This document shows, in pieces, positions 1 through 9,151 of a DNA stretch of 64,000 nt. The position numbers and the translations under genes were made by a program. This DNA comes from Calothrix sp. NIES-2098 (lineage in GTDB: Bacteria > Cyanobacteriota > Cyanobacteriia > Cyanobacteriales > Nostocaceae). The first letter of the stretch is position 1; each line of letters opens with the position of its first letter. The stretch is from assembly GCA_002368175.1 (NCBI GenBank), contig AP018172.1, forward strand, positions 435,001 through 499,000, written 5' to 3'. The notes below the pieces were generated by a model, which saw nothing but the letters and a program-made list of their open reading frames with translations, had not been told where the DNA came from and made no database searches.

Positions 1-944
1 GCTTTGAACAGTACTCTCATCGAGTCTATCGTGATGCTGTGGACGTAGATAACGATCGCCGCTTTGCAGTGATTCCACCGGGAGTAAATTTTTCCATATT
101 TGGTAAAGAAGTTCGTTCCCAAAATGAAGAACCTACTTATCAGATAATTCAGGAGCGATTAGTACGGGACATTGCTGAGTCACGTCGAAATTTGCCTGCT
201 ATTGTGGCATCTAGTCGATTAGAGCCTAAAAAAAATGTGTTAGGGCTGGTACAAGCCTTCGCAATGAGCCAAACGCTTCAGGAACAAGCCAACTTGGTGT
301 TGTTTACAGGAGGGCTAGACGATCCACTGCGAGAGGAGAGTGGCGATGAGATCGTAGAGAAAGAAGTATTAGCTCCGATCCGAAAGGTGGTTGAAGAGAA
401 AGACTTGTGGGGAAAAGTCAGTGCCTTTGGCTTACCAGGACAAGAGTCACTAGCTGCGGGCTATCGATTTATGGCAAAACGGCGCTCGGTGTTTGCTTTG
501 ACTGCGCTGTATGAACCCTTTGGCTTGGCTCCCTTAGAAGCAGCAGCTGCGGGATTGCCTGTGGTAGCAACTAAGAATGGTGGCCCCAGTGAGAGCCTGC
601 GAGAGGGAGATCGGGAATACGCCGTACTTGTCGATCCAGAAGATCCTGCTGATATTGCGCAGGGTTTGGAGAGATTGCTATGTAATAACCATGAGTGGGA
701 GCATTTTGCGCAGGCTGGCGAACAACGAGTGGTGAATACTTATACTTGGGAAACTACTGCCCAAAAATACCTGAGTGCGATCGTACAGATTTTGTCCTCA
801 TCTAAGGCTCACCGTTCAACGAAACTCCTGCCAATCCATCCTTATTTTTGTAATCCACAACCACAGACGGATGTTTCTTTGGAAGAATTGAGTAAGCTTT
901 ATTTTGACTCCGATCAAATAGCACTAAATACAGGCAGTCCTTAG
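1..944 (+). CDS. Glycosyltransferase family 4, sucrose-phosphate-synthase-like (3' part only)
   Basis: The reading frame is open from base 3, so the gene begins before the window and only the last 313 residues are visible. They hold the C-terminal Rossmann half of a GT-B enzyme. A nucleotide-sugar-binding stretch SSRLEPKKNVLGLVQAF is followed by the E(x7)E signature EPFGLAPLE and the NGGPSES segment usual in sucrose-phosphate synthases. No HAD phosphatase domain follows, and the protein ends about 75 residues after the fold. The family transfers a hexose from a nucleotide sugar in the cytoplasm, and sucrose-6-phosphate is the likeliest product. A related specificity such as mannosylfructose phosphate cannot be excluded without the N-terminal half. 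The next gene starts 68 bp downstream on the same strand. Confidence 0.75.
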   Translation, partial: FEQYSHRVYRDAVDVDNDRRFAVIPPGVNFSIFGKEVRSQNEEPTYQIIQERLVRDIAESRRNLPAIVASSRLEPKKNVLGLVQAFAMSQTLQEQANLVLFTGGLDDPLREESGDEIVEKEVLAPIRKVVEEKDLWGKVSAFGLPGQESLAAGYRFMAKRRSVFALTALYEPFGLAPLEAAAAGLPVVATKNGGPSESLREGDREYAVLVDPEDPADIAQGLERLLCNNHEWEHFAQAGEQRVVNTYTWETTAQKYLSAIVQILSSSKAHRSTKLLPIHPYFCNPQPQTDVSLEELSKLYFDSDQIALNTGSP

Positions 945-1012
945 AATATTTCGGGAATTAAAAGTTATAAATTAATTTTCAAGTTTTTCAACAAGCAAAG
1001 GAGACACCAGGT

Positions 1013-2134
1013 ATGTCATTCGAGAATGAAGAATTTACTATTGGTGTCGAAGAGGAATATCAAATTATCAATCCTGAAACACGAGAGTTGAGTTCGCGTG
1101 TAGAACGCATTCTACCACAAGCTCAGAAAGTCCTTGGCGATGAGGTGCAGCCAGAAGCCCAACGATCGCAGATAGAAATTGGTACACCTATCTGTCGCAC
1201 ACTCTCCGAGGTACGCTCTGAGCTTGTACGTCTGCGGCGGGAAGTAATTGCAGCAGCAGCCAAGGACGGTAAGCAAATTGCCGCCGCTGGAACACACCCA
1301 TTCTCGCACTGGGAAGAACAAAAGCTGACGCCTAAAGAACGTTATCAAGGGCTGATGCGTGATTATCAACAACTTACCCGCGAACTTGTTATCTTTGGCT
1401 GTCACGTGCATGTGGGAATAAGCGATCGCTCTTATGCTATCCGCGTAATTAATCGTGCCCGTGTTTGGCTAGCTCCACTGTTAGCACTGGCAGCATCTTC
1501 ACCCTTCTGGTTAGGTACAGATACGGGCTATGCTAGCTATCGCACGGAGATTTGGAGCCAATGGCCCATATCTGGAGCACCACTGATTTTCGAGTCATTG
1601 TCTGAGTACGAAAAACTTGTACAAGCTCTGGTGGATACGAAGAGTGTAGAAGATGGGACAAAGATTTACTGGGATATACGTTTGTCAGAGCGCTTTCCAA
1701 CAATAGAGTTTCGCATCACAGATGTCTGCCAGACAATAGACGAAGCTGTAATGATAGCAGGGCTTGTACGGGCATTAGCGCGGACTTGTTACGAACAAGC
1801 CATGCGCGATGAACCCTTTCCGCAAGTGCGCCACGAACTGATACGTGTTGCTCACTGGCGTGCCGCACGCTACGGCTTAGATGAGGATTTAATCGACTTT
1901 ACTGCTATGAAAGCTGTCCCAGCGCGCGATCTAATTGAGAGCTTTCTTACCTTCCTGCGTCCCTCGCTTGAGGAGTATGGTGAATGGGATGAAGTCTCGT
2001 CTCTGGTACAGGAAACCTTGCAGCAAGGTAACGGCGCAACACGGCAGCGTGAAGTTTACAAGCAGACAGGAAGCTTGGAGGATGTTGTCGATCTCATTGT
2101 CCGAGACACAGCAAAAGGGATAGCGTCAGTATAG
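1013..2134 (+). CDS. Carboxylate-amine ligase, YbdK/GCS2 family
   Basis: This 373-residue protein is of the ATP-dependent glutamate-cysteine-ligase-2 type. The family opening GVEEEYQI is at about residues 11-18, and the metal/ATP-site motif GCHVHVGI at about 129-136. The length is normal for YbdK proteins. The family joins a carboxylate to an amine with ATP. E. coli YbdK has weak glutamate-cysteine ligase activity, but the natural substrate is usually unknown. A clear AAAGGAGA ribosome site precedes the ATG. The SAM-hydrolase-like gene begins 14 bp after the stop, so the two are almost certainly co-transcribed, probably with the glycosyltransferase upstream. The true product here is not predictable. 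Confidence 0.85.
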   Translation: MSFENEEFTIGVEEEYQIINPETRELSSRVERILPQAQKVLGDEVQPEAQRSQIEIGTPICRTLSEVRSELVRLRREVIAAAAKDGKQIAAAGTHPFSHWEEQKLTPKERYQGLMRDYQQLTRELVIFGCHVHVGISDRSYAIRVINRARVWLAPLLALAASSPFWLGTDTGYASYRTEIWSQWPISGAPLIFESLSEYEKLVQALVDTKSVEDGTKIYWDIRLSERFPTIEFRITDVCQTIDEAVMIAGLVRALARTCYEQAMRDEPFPQVRHELIRVAHWRAARYGLDEDLIDFTAMKAVPARDLIESFLTFLRPSLEEYGEWDEVSSLVQETLQQGNGATRQREVYKQTGSLEDVVDLIVRDTAKGIASV

Positions 2135-2147
2135 GAGACAGGACTTT

Positions 2148-2933
2148 ATGCTAGTTCACATTATTGCTGATTACGGGTTTGGCGACCTTGCTTTCGCAGA
2201 AGTGGTGCAGCGTATCAAGCTTCATCTACCAGATGCAGAACCGATACTTACACCCGTACCAGCTTTTACCACACTAGCAGCAGGATTCTGTATCGCGCAG
2301 TTGGGTTTGAATCAAGCTCCAGCTGGGACAATAATTTATCACAATGTTGCGCCCCGTGAAGATGACGAACGTTCGCGTACTGGAAATGCAGGTGAGCGTC
2401 TCGCTTTCGCACCCTTACCAACTGGTGTGCGTGTTATTGGTGTGAATGCAGGTTATGCCTTTTCATTTGTGCGCGATTTAGCGGTAGAGTTGCGTTGGGC
2501 TGCTGTACCAGCGGAAGGTTCCCAGTTTCGGTCTCGCGATTTGTTTCCAGAAGCAGCAGGAGCGATCGCCTTGGGTCAACCTGATGCTTTAGCTGAAGAG
2601 ATTCCTGGTTCTGATATACCTGATGTGCCGTCTAACTGTATAGCTTATATTGATGGCTACGGTAATTTGAAAACCACTATCAAGCATGAGCCTAGCCAGA
2701 CAAACCAAAGTGATACTGCGCTTTTGCAAATTGGTGAAATAGAACAAAAAGCCATAAGGAGCGATGATAGCTTTGCCGTCGAATCTGGACAGTTAGCTAT
2801 TGCACCTGGTAGTAGTGGTTGGAATAATTTACATGGCGAACAGACGCAATGGATGGAAGTTTTTCTTAGAGGTGGTAATGCTTGGGAATTATTTAATCGC
2901 CCACCAATCGGCACAAATATAAATATCGGTTGA
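2148..2933 (+). CDS. SAM hydroxide adenosyltransferase (DUF62) family protein, altered active site
   Basis: This 261-residue protein matches the DUF62/SAM-hydrolase (chlorinase/fluorinase) fold by pattern. It has an N-terminal ADYGFGD (residues 7-13), a QFRSRDLFPEAA block (126-137) that corresponds to the usual FHGRD segment, and YIDGYGNLKTTI (167-178) that corresponds to the family's IDxFGNL motif. Classical members hydrolyse S-adenosylmethionine to adenosine and methionine with an Asp-Arg-His triad. By eye the Asp is replaced by Ala68 (VAPRE instead of VDPGV) and the His by Arg in FRSRD, while Arg75 seems kept. The activity may therefore differ. AGGAGA precedes the ATG. The gene follows the carboxylate-amine ligase by 14 bp. 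Confidence 0.65.
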   Translation: MLVHIIADYGFGDLAFAEVVQRIKLHLPDAEPILTPVPAFTTLAAGFCIAQLGLNQAPAGTIIYHNVAPREDDERSRTGNAGERLAFAPLPTGVRVIGVNAGYAFSFVRDLAVELRWAAVPAEGSQFRSRDLFPEAAGAIALGQPDALAEEIPGSDIPDVPSNCIAYIDGYGNLKTTIKHEPSQTNQSDTALLQIGEIEQKAIRSDDSFAVESGQLAIAPGSSGWNNLHGEQTQWMEVFLRGGNAWELFNRPPIGTNINIG

Positions 2934-3402
2934 GGGTGTTTAAATAATAGTGCTGAATATTTTGTAATAAATTCTATGACTTTACTTGAGCATCGAGCGC
3001 AATATATAAATACCTAATTTTAGTAAATACTTAATTTTAGGATTTAGGAAATTTCCAATAATTGTTACCTTATTCCGATTGTTCAAGCTTTGTGTAGAAT
3101 ATTTATTTAACATTCAACTTCGATTTCTACTCATACTAAGCGACTAATCATGTGTATGGGTGATGCTTTTAGTTAATTTTTGGCGATCGGCAATTAATAC
3201 AGATAAATACCGATCGCATAACCAATTTAACGGGAGTATCCCACTTTTTTGAATGTCATTACGAGCAAAGCGAGGCAATCGCAAAATCCTCCAACTAAGA
3301 GCGAGTCAATGCGATTGCTTAGTCGTTTCTCCTCGCAATGACAGTTATTATCTCATTGAAAAATAAAAACTGGGATGCACTCCAATTGAACTTTGTAAAT
3401 AA
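2934..3402. other. Intergenic region with one repeat element
   Basis: No convincing coding frame is seen. The stretch is AT-rich and separates the plus-strand operon from minus-strand genes. It carries the inverted-repeat element at 3254-3343, described separately. Confidence 0.6.
3254..3343. repeat. Dispersed-type imperfect inverted repeat (90 bp)
   Basis: The outer arms TGTCATTACGAG (3254-3265) and CTCGCAATGACA (3332-3343) are complementary with one mismatch. The inner arms GCAATCGCA (3275-3283) and TGCGATTGC (3310-3318) are perfectly complementary. The element could fold into a long hairpin. Related sequence begins at 26954. It resembles the small non-coding repeats found in many cyanobacterial intergenic regions. 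Confidence 0.7.
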
Positions 3403-3564
3403 TTATTTCTTAGCGATTATCCATACTGCATGAACAACCCCTAGGATATAGAAACCAAAAATTGTCAAAAGTAAATTAATCCAAAAATCTTTACCTAGAC
3501 CTACTTGTAAAAATACTCCCAGAGGTGGCAAAAAAATTGCAGCCAGAATCCGAATTAAATCCAT
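3403..3564 (-). CDS. Pmp3/YqaE (UPF0057) family small membrane protein
   Basis: This 53-residue protein has two hydrophobic helices. It starts MDLIRILAAIFLPPLGVFLQ and carries a second segment around residues 29-50 with the family's FWINLLLT and GVVHAVWII patterns. Pmp3/YqaE proteins are stress-linked proteolipids of the plasma membrane that affect membrane potential and ion leakage. A strong AGGAGG ribosome site lies just upstream of the ATG on the minus strand. The length and the PPLGVF motif are typical of the family, so the gene is real despite its size. It stands alone between the SUI1 gene and an intergenic repeat. Salt or cold induction is common in the family but is not shown by this sequence. 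Confidence 0.85.
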   Translation of the reverse strand: MDLIRILAAIFLPPLGVFLQVGLGKDFWINLLLTIFGFYILGVVHAVWIIAKK

Positions 3565-3644
3565 GAAACCCTCCTGCTAATTTTATAGCGAGCAAACTCG
3601 TATTTCACATCTCAAAGATAACATTAGCCTAATCTAGCTAGTTC

Positions 3645-3986
3645 CTAACCTCCACTGATTTTGGCTTTATAACCAAGCTTGGTCAAAATCTCGACAATTT
3701 TTTGTTTATGATCGCCTTGAATTTCAATTTCATTTTCTTTAACTGTGCCACCTGTACCACATTGAGTTTTTAATTGTTTTACCAAATCGGTCAAGGTTTC
3801 TGGTTTGGACTGAAAACCACTAACTACGGTGACGGTTTTACCTTTTCGCCCTTTGCGGGTAGCTTGGACTTTGAGATTTTGCTGTTGCGGTGGTAATTCA
3901 GAAATCGGTCTTTCTAAAGCAGGTGAGTTATCATTGCCAAATTCGCGATAGACGAAGCGTTTGTCGGAAGAATTAGAAGAAGACAT
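3645..3986 (-). CDS. SUI1/YciH family translation initiation factor
   Basis: The protein has 113 residues with the eIF1/SUI1 fold in its C-terminal two thirds. The basic loop TRKGRKGKTVTVVSGF is at about residues 43-58 and GTGGTVKENEIEIQGDH at about 77-93. The first 40 residues are a loose, polar N-terminus. Bacterial YciH proteins bind the small ribosomal subunit and influence start-codon fidelity, though their role is less settled than that of eukaryotic eIF1. The gene is divergent from trpB with 158 bp between them, an arrangement I recall from other cyanobacteria. No clear Shine-Dalgarno sequence precedes the ATG. Confidence 0.9.
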   Translation of the reverse strand: MSSSNSSDKRFVYREFGNDNSPALERPISELPPQQQNLKVQATRKGRKGKTVTVVSGFQSKPETLTDLVKQLKTQCGTGGTVKENEIEIQGDHKQKIVEILTKLGYKAKISGG

Positions 3987-4109
3987 AAACTTTAATTAAG
4001 AGTCAAAGGTCAAGGGTTAAAAGGGAAAATGTCAACTGAGATGGGGATTCTAGAGTTAACACCTAAGTTTTGCGATCGCATATCGTATCCTATACGGCTC
4101 AGACTTTTC

Positions 4110-4115
4110 TATAAT
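4110..4115 (+). promoter_or_regulatory. Possible -10 element for trpB
   Basis: A perfect TATAAT hexamer lies 29 bp upstream of the trpB GTG codon. No good -35 box is seen at the usual distance, so this is only a candidate, and it would give a very short leader. Confidence 0.3.
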
Positions 4116-4144
4116 TAAGTTCGTCCCGTCATCGAAATCAATCC

Positions 4145-5386
4145 GTGACTACCACACCCATCTCTCCAAGTTCCCCATCTACTGCTCAGGTTCCCGATAC
4201 ACAAGGACGCTTTGGACGCTTTGGCGGTAAGTACGTCCCGGAAACATTGATGCCTGCGCTTGCTGAACTAGAAACAGCTTATCAGCAATATCGCCATGAC
4301 CCTGATTTTCTAACAGAACTGCAACAACTCCTGCGAGACTATGTAGGACGTGCGACGCCATTGTATTTTGCGGAACGTCTGACTGCTCACTATGCTCGCC
4401 CAGATGGTACTGGGCCGCAAATTTATTTAAAACGTGAAGACTTAAATCACACTGGCGCTCACAAAATTAATAATGCCCTAGGTCAAGTGTTGTTGGCAAA
4501 GCGCATGGGCAAGCAGCGAATTATTGCCGAAACTGGCGCTGGACAACATGGAGTAGCTACAGCTACAGTATGCGCTCGTTTTGGGCTGGAATGCATCATT
4601 TATATGGGCGTCCACGATATGGAACGCCAAGCTTTGAATGTGTTCCGGATGAAATTAATGGGAGCAGAAGTGCGTCCTGTAGCTGCGGGAACGGGAACTC
4701 TCAAGGATGCGACGTCTGAAGCTATCCGAGATTGGGTTACAAATGTGGAAACAACTCACTATATCTTGGGTTCAGTAGCAGGGCCCCATCCTTACCCGAT
4801 GATGGTACGTGATTTCCATGCAGTGATTGGACAAGAAACTCGCGCTCAAGCCCAAGAAAAATGGGGCGGTTTGCCGGATATTCTCCTGGCTTGTGTGGGT
4901 GGTGGTTCCAATGCAATGGGGCTATTCTATGAGTTTGTTAATGAGCCGTCCGTGCGGTTAATTGGAATTGAGGCGGCGGGAGAAGGAGTTAATACTAATA
5001 AACACGCTGCCACCTTGACAAAAGGGCAAGTTGGTGTATTGCACGGAGCCATGAGCTATCTGCTGCAAGACCAAGATGGGCAAGTAATTGAGGCACATTC
5101 AATTAGTGCGGGGTTAGATTATCCTGGCGTCGGCCCGGAACACAGCTATTTAAAAGATACTGCTCGTGCTGAATATTACAGCGTCACCGATGAAGAGGCT
5201 TTGGCAGCATTTCAAAAATTGTCACGGTTAGAAGGTATTATCCCAGCATTGGAAACATCCCATGCGATCGCCTATTTAGAAACCCTGTGTCCTCAACTTA
5301 CTGGTAGTCCCCGGATTGTAATTAACTGCTCCGGGCGCGGCGATAAGGATGTCCAAACTGTGGCGAAGTTTTTAAATCCTGCCTAG
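4145..5386 (+). CDS. trpB: Tryptophan synthase beta chain
   Basis: This 413-residue enzyme makes L-tryptophan from indole and serine with pyridoxal phosphate, normally in complex with TrpA. The PLP lysine is Lys107 in HTGAHKINN, and the phosphate-binding loop is GGGSNAMG at 252-259. GRFGGKYVPETLMPALAELE near the N-terminus and NCSGRGDKDV near the C-terminus are hallmark TrpB1 segments. The start is GTG. It gives the common N-terminus MTTTPISPS, and no good ATG lies nearby. trpA and the rest of the pathway are not adjacent, as is usual in cyanobacteria where trp genes are dispersed. The stop is only 6 bp from the convergent kinase gene, with no visible terminator. Confidence 0.98.
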   Translation: MTTTPISPSSPSTAQVPDTQGRFGRFGGKYVPETLMPALAELETAYQQYRHDPDFLTELQQLLRDYVGRATPLYFAERLTAHYARPDGTGPQIYLKREDLNHTGAHKINNALGQVLLAKRMGKQRIIAETGAGQHGVATATVCARFGLECIIYMGVHDMERQALNVFRMKLMGAEVRPVAAGTGTLKDATSEAIRDWVTNVETTHYILGSVAGPHPYPMMVRDFHAVIGQETRAQAQEKWGGLPDILLACVGGGSNAMGLFYEFVNEPSVRLIGIEAAGEGVNTNKHAATLTKGQVGVLHGAMSYLLQDQDGQVIEAHSISAGLDYPGVGPEHSYLKDTARAEYYSVTDEEALAAFQKLSRLEGIIPALETSHAIAYLETLCPQLTGSPRIVINCSGRGDKDVQTVAKFLNPA

Positions 5387-5392
5387 GGTGCT

Positions 5393-8300
5393 TTATTTGC
5401 CATTTTCAATTTCGTTTGGCTTGTTGAGCAACTGAGCAATCACCTCTACTAACTCAGTTGGCTCAACTGGTTTGGCAAGATGCTTGTTAAATCCGGCTTT
5501 TAGCGCTTGCTGGGCGTTGATTTGTCCAGCATAGGCAGTAATTGCGATCGCCGGAATTTGACCCCCTTGTTCTGGCGACAACATTCTCACCTGGTTAATT
5601 AACATCCAGCCATCAACTTCTGGCATCCCAATGTCGCTTAACAGGATATCTGGCTGGGACTGAGTTAAAGCTGCTATTGCTTCCCTAGCTGATGCTGTAG
5701 CCGTGACATTAGCCCCATAATCTGCTAACAGAAAGCTGAGAAAATCCCTGGTATCTGTATCGTCATCTACCAATAAAATCTGTACGCCATTTAAATCTAA
5801 AGCTGTCTGAGATTCTTTATTGTCATTGTCTGGCTGCGATCGCTGTTGCATGATTGGGAGTCTGACAATAAAAGTTGCCCCCTGTCCTTCACCTGGACTT
5901 TGGGCTTGGACTGTCCCCCCATGCAGTTCGACTAAATGACGGACGATTGCCAACCCTAAGCCCAAACCGCCAAACTTTCTGGTGGTGGTACTGTTCTCTT
6001 GGCGGAAATATTCAAACACATAGGGTAGGAAATCGGCACTGATACCTTTACCTGTGTCGCTAACTGTAATTTGCGCTTGAGTACCCATCTGTTCTAATCG
6101 AATATCTATTCGCCCGCCTGCGGGTGTAAACTTAACGGCATTGGAAAGTAAATTCCAGATAATTTGCTGTAAACGGCTAGCATCGCCTAAAACTTGCCCA
6201 ACTTCCGGTTCTCGCATTGTATGTATGGAAATTGACTTGGCTTCTGCTGATAGTCTGACTGTCTCCATTGCAGCAGTAATTACAGATGCCAAATCGACTG
6301 GGTGAATATTCAAGCTCAGTTTACCTTGCAGAATCCGGGAGATATCTAGCAAATCTTCTATCAGTTCAGACTGTAACCTAGCATTACGCTCAATGGTTTT
6401 CAGTGCATAAGCGCTGGTTTTTTCGTCGAGTTTTTGAGTTTGAAGTATATTTGACCACCCTAAAATCGGATTCAGAGGCGATCGCAATTCATGGGAGAGA
6501 ACAGCCAAAAATTCATCCTTAATTCGGTTAGCTGTTTCTGCGGCTTCCCGTGCAGTTTGTTCGGCCTCATAAAGACGAGCAGTACGGATGGCAGCATCTT
6601 CCGCTGCTTGTCGGGATTGTTGTGCTTGTCTGTAGAGTTGTGCATTATCCACGGCTGTAGCCGCACGCCGAGCTAATTCCTCAGTTAATATCAGGTTTTG
6701 CTTGTTGTCATGGCGATCTCCACAAGATACTAAAGTTATTGCTCCCAATACCCGTCCCCCAACGATCAGCGGTACGCATATACTAGATTGCGGCTTTAGC
6801 TGCTGTAAAAGTTGGAAATGGCGATCGTTTTGGCTAACTGCTGGCATTTTTTGGTCAGAGATAAAATCAGTAATTTGTGACTTACCAGAACGAATGACCT
6901 CTGCAACACCTTCAGTTTGTCTTAAATCAGGAGGATAATTTTTTAACTGTTCTACCAATTGCTGTTTTGCTGGATCGGCATGGGCTGTTGCTACCCGACG
7001 CACTGATTGATTTTCATCAACAATATCAACTATGCACCAATCAGCAAGATCGGGCACTATTAGCTGTGCCAAACTAGTTAAAGTAATTTCATAGTCTAGT
7101 GATGAAGCTAAAATACCGCTAGCTTCAGCCAAAAAGCGCTGTCTGTCTTCCTCTTGTTTGCGCTGTGTAATATCGCGAGAAGATGCTTGGATTTCGATAA
7201 TTTCTCTAGTTTGCGGATCGTGAATAGCGCGAACCTTGGCTTCCAACCAAACATAATGTCCATCTTTGTGAATAGCTCGATGGGTTACGGTATAAATATC
7301 TGGTAAATCTGCGTTGATTGGATAATTCTCAGCAATCTCAGCCAAATCTTCTGGATGCACAAACTCATAGTTAAAACGACCGACCATTTCCTCTGGTTCA
7401 TAGCCTAAAATTGTGCGGCAGGCTGGAGAAATGTACAGCATCATGCCATCGACTGTATGACGTGAAATCATATCAGTGGAATTTTTCGCTAGTAGCCGAA
7501 AACGAGTTTCACTTTCTTGGAGTGCCACTTCTGCTTGCTTGCGGGCAGTAATTTCTTCGCAAGTTGCACCCACCCAAGTGATGTTATTCGGTAATGCGAT
7601 CGGGTAGTAATTCACCGACCAGTACCTTAGCTGGCCGGGTACGGCAGGGGTTTCACCACTGGCCTCTTGGGCAATAATAGATTCTCCTGTCTCTACTACA
7701 TGACGAAAAGCTGCCGTAACTCTTGCATCTATCTCAGGTAGTAGTTCTGCAACGGTCTTACCGAGATGAGCTGCTTGGGGTAGACCATTAATTTCCGCTA
7801 AAGCCTGATTCAAGCGCACATATCTCAAATTTTCGTCCCAGATGCCAATACCGATAGGCGCGTTATTGAAGAGAGTATCGAGTAAGGTATTGCTCTCAAC
7901 TAAGCGAGTCTGTTCTGTAGCCAGTTGTACCAAGAGTTGTTCGCGTTCTGCTTCGGCTTGCTTGCGTTCGGTAATATCAACGCACATCCCTACCCATTCT
8001 TGAATTTCACAAGTTTCATCAAGTATGGGTACACCACGTATACTCATGTGACGATATTCGCCATCATGTCGGCGCACGCGATACTCTGCAACTGCAACCT
8101 GACGTGTAGAAAATGCTTCTTTCCAAATAGCCGCTATTGATTGCCGATCTTCTGGGTGGATGGCGTCAAACCAACCCCATCCTTTGTATTTTGCCGGAGT
8201 TTGTCCTGTAAAAGCCTGCCAAGTAGGAATCTCTTCAACAACATTACCCCAAGGTGCTGCAATCCAAATTATCGAGGCACTAGCCTCTGCTAGGGAACGG

Positions 8301-9151
8301 TAACGCGCTTCGCTATGACTGAGTAGAGATTCTGTGCGTTTGCACTTGATGAACTGAGCAATTTGACTAGCGATCGCTTTCAGCAATTCCGCATCAGGTT
8401 CAAGAATTTCTTGACTCCAACACTCAATTATACCCAAAATTTCACTACCCAACCGAATAGGAAATCCTATAGCCGCTTGCAATTCGCTATCTTTCCTGTC
8501 CTCTTGCTCCCAAACCACGCGATCGCTTACCAAAACCCGATTTGCTAGACATTGACTATCAAGAGAATTTATGCATTGGTAAAATTCTCGACTATCCTCT
8601 ATTTTTAACGAGGATGACTGCCAAGTGTTAATGCAACGCAGTTCATTTATTTTTGGGTCTACACTCCAAAAAATACCAGCTTGCCATCCTAAATGTTCGC
8701 ACAGAGATTGCAGCACCTTGGGTAAAACTTCAACAACAGTTGTCGCCTCTGCCAAAATGTTAGTTATTGCATACTGTGCAGCTTGATACTGTTGGATAAT
8801 TTTACGTTGAGTAATATCCCTAATAAAGATTGATACGCCTTTTTCGGAGGGATAAATATGGTTTTCCCACCAGCGATGCGCTATTGGAGAAAAATACTCA
8901 AAATCAACTGTCACCTGTTCGGTGATAGCGCGATGTAGTTCTGCTTGCAGTTGGCTATTAACTATTTCCGGAAATAACTCCCAAATACTTCTACCCAAAA
9001 AATTTTCTCGATTAATCCCAACTAGTTCAGCTGCCTTGTCATTAACATAGGTATAGCGCCATTCACGATCCAACATAACAAAAGCGCCGCCCATCCGAGT
9101 TAAGACTTGTTCAATTTCTTGGGGGATAATTGCCTTAACTTCAGCAGTCAC
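5393..9151 (-). CDS. Multi-PAS/GAF hybrid sensor histidine kinase with C-terminal receiver
   Basis: This 1252-residue soluble sensor reads, in order: PAS (about 20-120), GAF (about 130-270), three PAS domains (about 290-400, 425-540, 555-675), GAF (about 690-855), HisKA, HATPase and receiver. The phospho-accepting His887 is in LSHELRSP. The ATP-lid boxes are NLLSNAVKFTP, DTGKGIS and GGLGLGLAI. The receiver has DDD and Asp1173 in SDIGMPEVDG. There is no membrane segment. The frame is open up to an ATG at 9229, but I chose the GTG at 9151. It has an AAGGAG site at good spacing and overlaps the small HTH gene by only 11 bp. The many sensor domains suggest redox, light or ligand input, but the ligand is unknown. 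Confidence 0.92.
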   Translation of the reverse strand: MTAEVKAIIPQEIEQVLTRMGGAFVMLDREWRYTYVNDKAAELVGINRENFLGRSIWELFPEIVNSQLQAELHRAITEQVTVDFEYFSPIAHRWWENHIYPSEKGVSIFIRDITQRKIIQQYQAAQYAITNILAEATTVVEVLPKVLQSLCEHLGWQAGIFWSVDPKINELRCINTWQSSSLKIEDSREFYQCINSLDSQCLANRVLVSDRVVWEQEDRKDSELQAAIGFPIRLGSEILGIIECWSQEILEPDAELLKAIASQIAQFIKCKRTESLLSHSEARYRSLAEASASIIWIAAPWGNVVEEIPTWQAFTGQTPAKYKGWGWFDAIHPEDRQSIAAIWKEAFSTRQVAVAEYRVRRHDGEYRHMSIRGVPILDETCEIQEWVGMCVDITERKQAEAEREQLLVQLATEQTRLVESNTLLDTLFNNAPIGIGIWDENLRYVRLNQALAEINGLPQAAHLGKTVAELLPEIDARVTAAFRHVVETGESIIAQEASGETPAVPGQLRYWSVNYYPIALPNNITWVGATCEEITARKQAEVALQESETRFRLLAKNSTDMISRHTVDGMMLYISPACRTILGYEPEEMVGRFNYEFVHPEDLAEIAENYPINADLPDIYTVTHRAIHKDGHYVWLEAKVRAIHDPQTREIIEIQASSRDITQRKQEEDRQRFLAEASGILASSLDYEITLTSLAQLIVPDLADWCIVDIVDENQSVRRVATAHADPAKQQLVEQLKNYPPDLRQTEGVAEVIRSGKSQITDFISDQKMPAVSQNDRHFQLLQQLKPQSSICVPLIVGGRVLGAITLVSCGDRHDNKQNLILTEELARRAATAVDNAQLYRQAQQSRQAAEDAAIRTARLYEAEQTAREAAETANRIKDEFLAVLSHELRSPLNPILGWSNILQTQKLDEKTSAYALKTIERNARLQSELIEDLLDISRILQGKLSLNIHPVDLASVITAAMETVRLSAEAKSISIHTMREPEVGQVLGDASRLQQIIWNLLSNAVKFTPAGGRIDIRLEQMGTQAQITVSDTGKGISADFLPYVFEYFRQENSTTTRKFGGLGLGLAIVRHLVELHGGTVQAQSPGEGQGATFIVRLPIMQQRSQPDNDNKESQTALDLNGVQILLVDDDTDTRDFLSFLLADYGANVTATASAREAIAALTQSQPDILLSDIGMPEVDGWMLINQVRMLSPEQGGQIPAIAITAYAGQINAQQALKAGFNKHLAKPVEPTELVEVIAQLLNKPNEIENGK

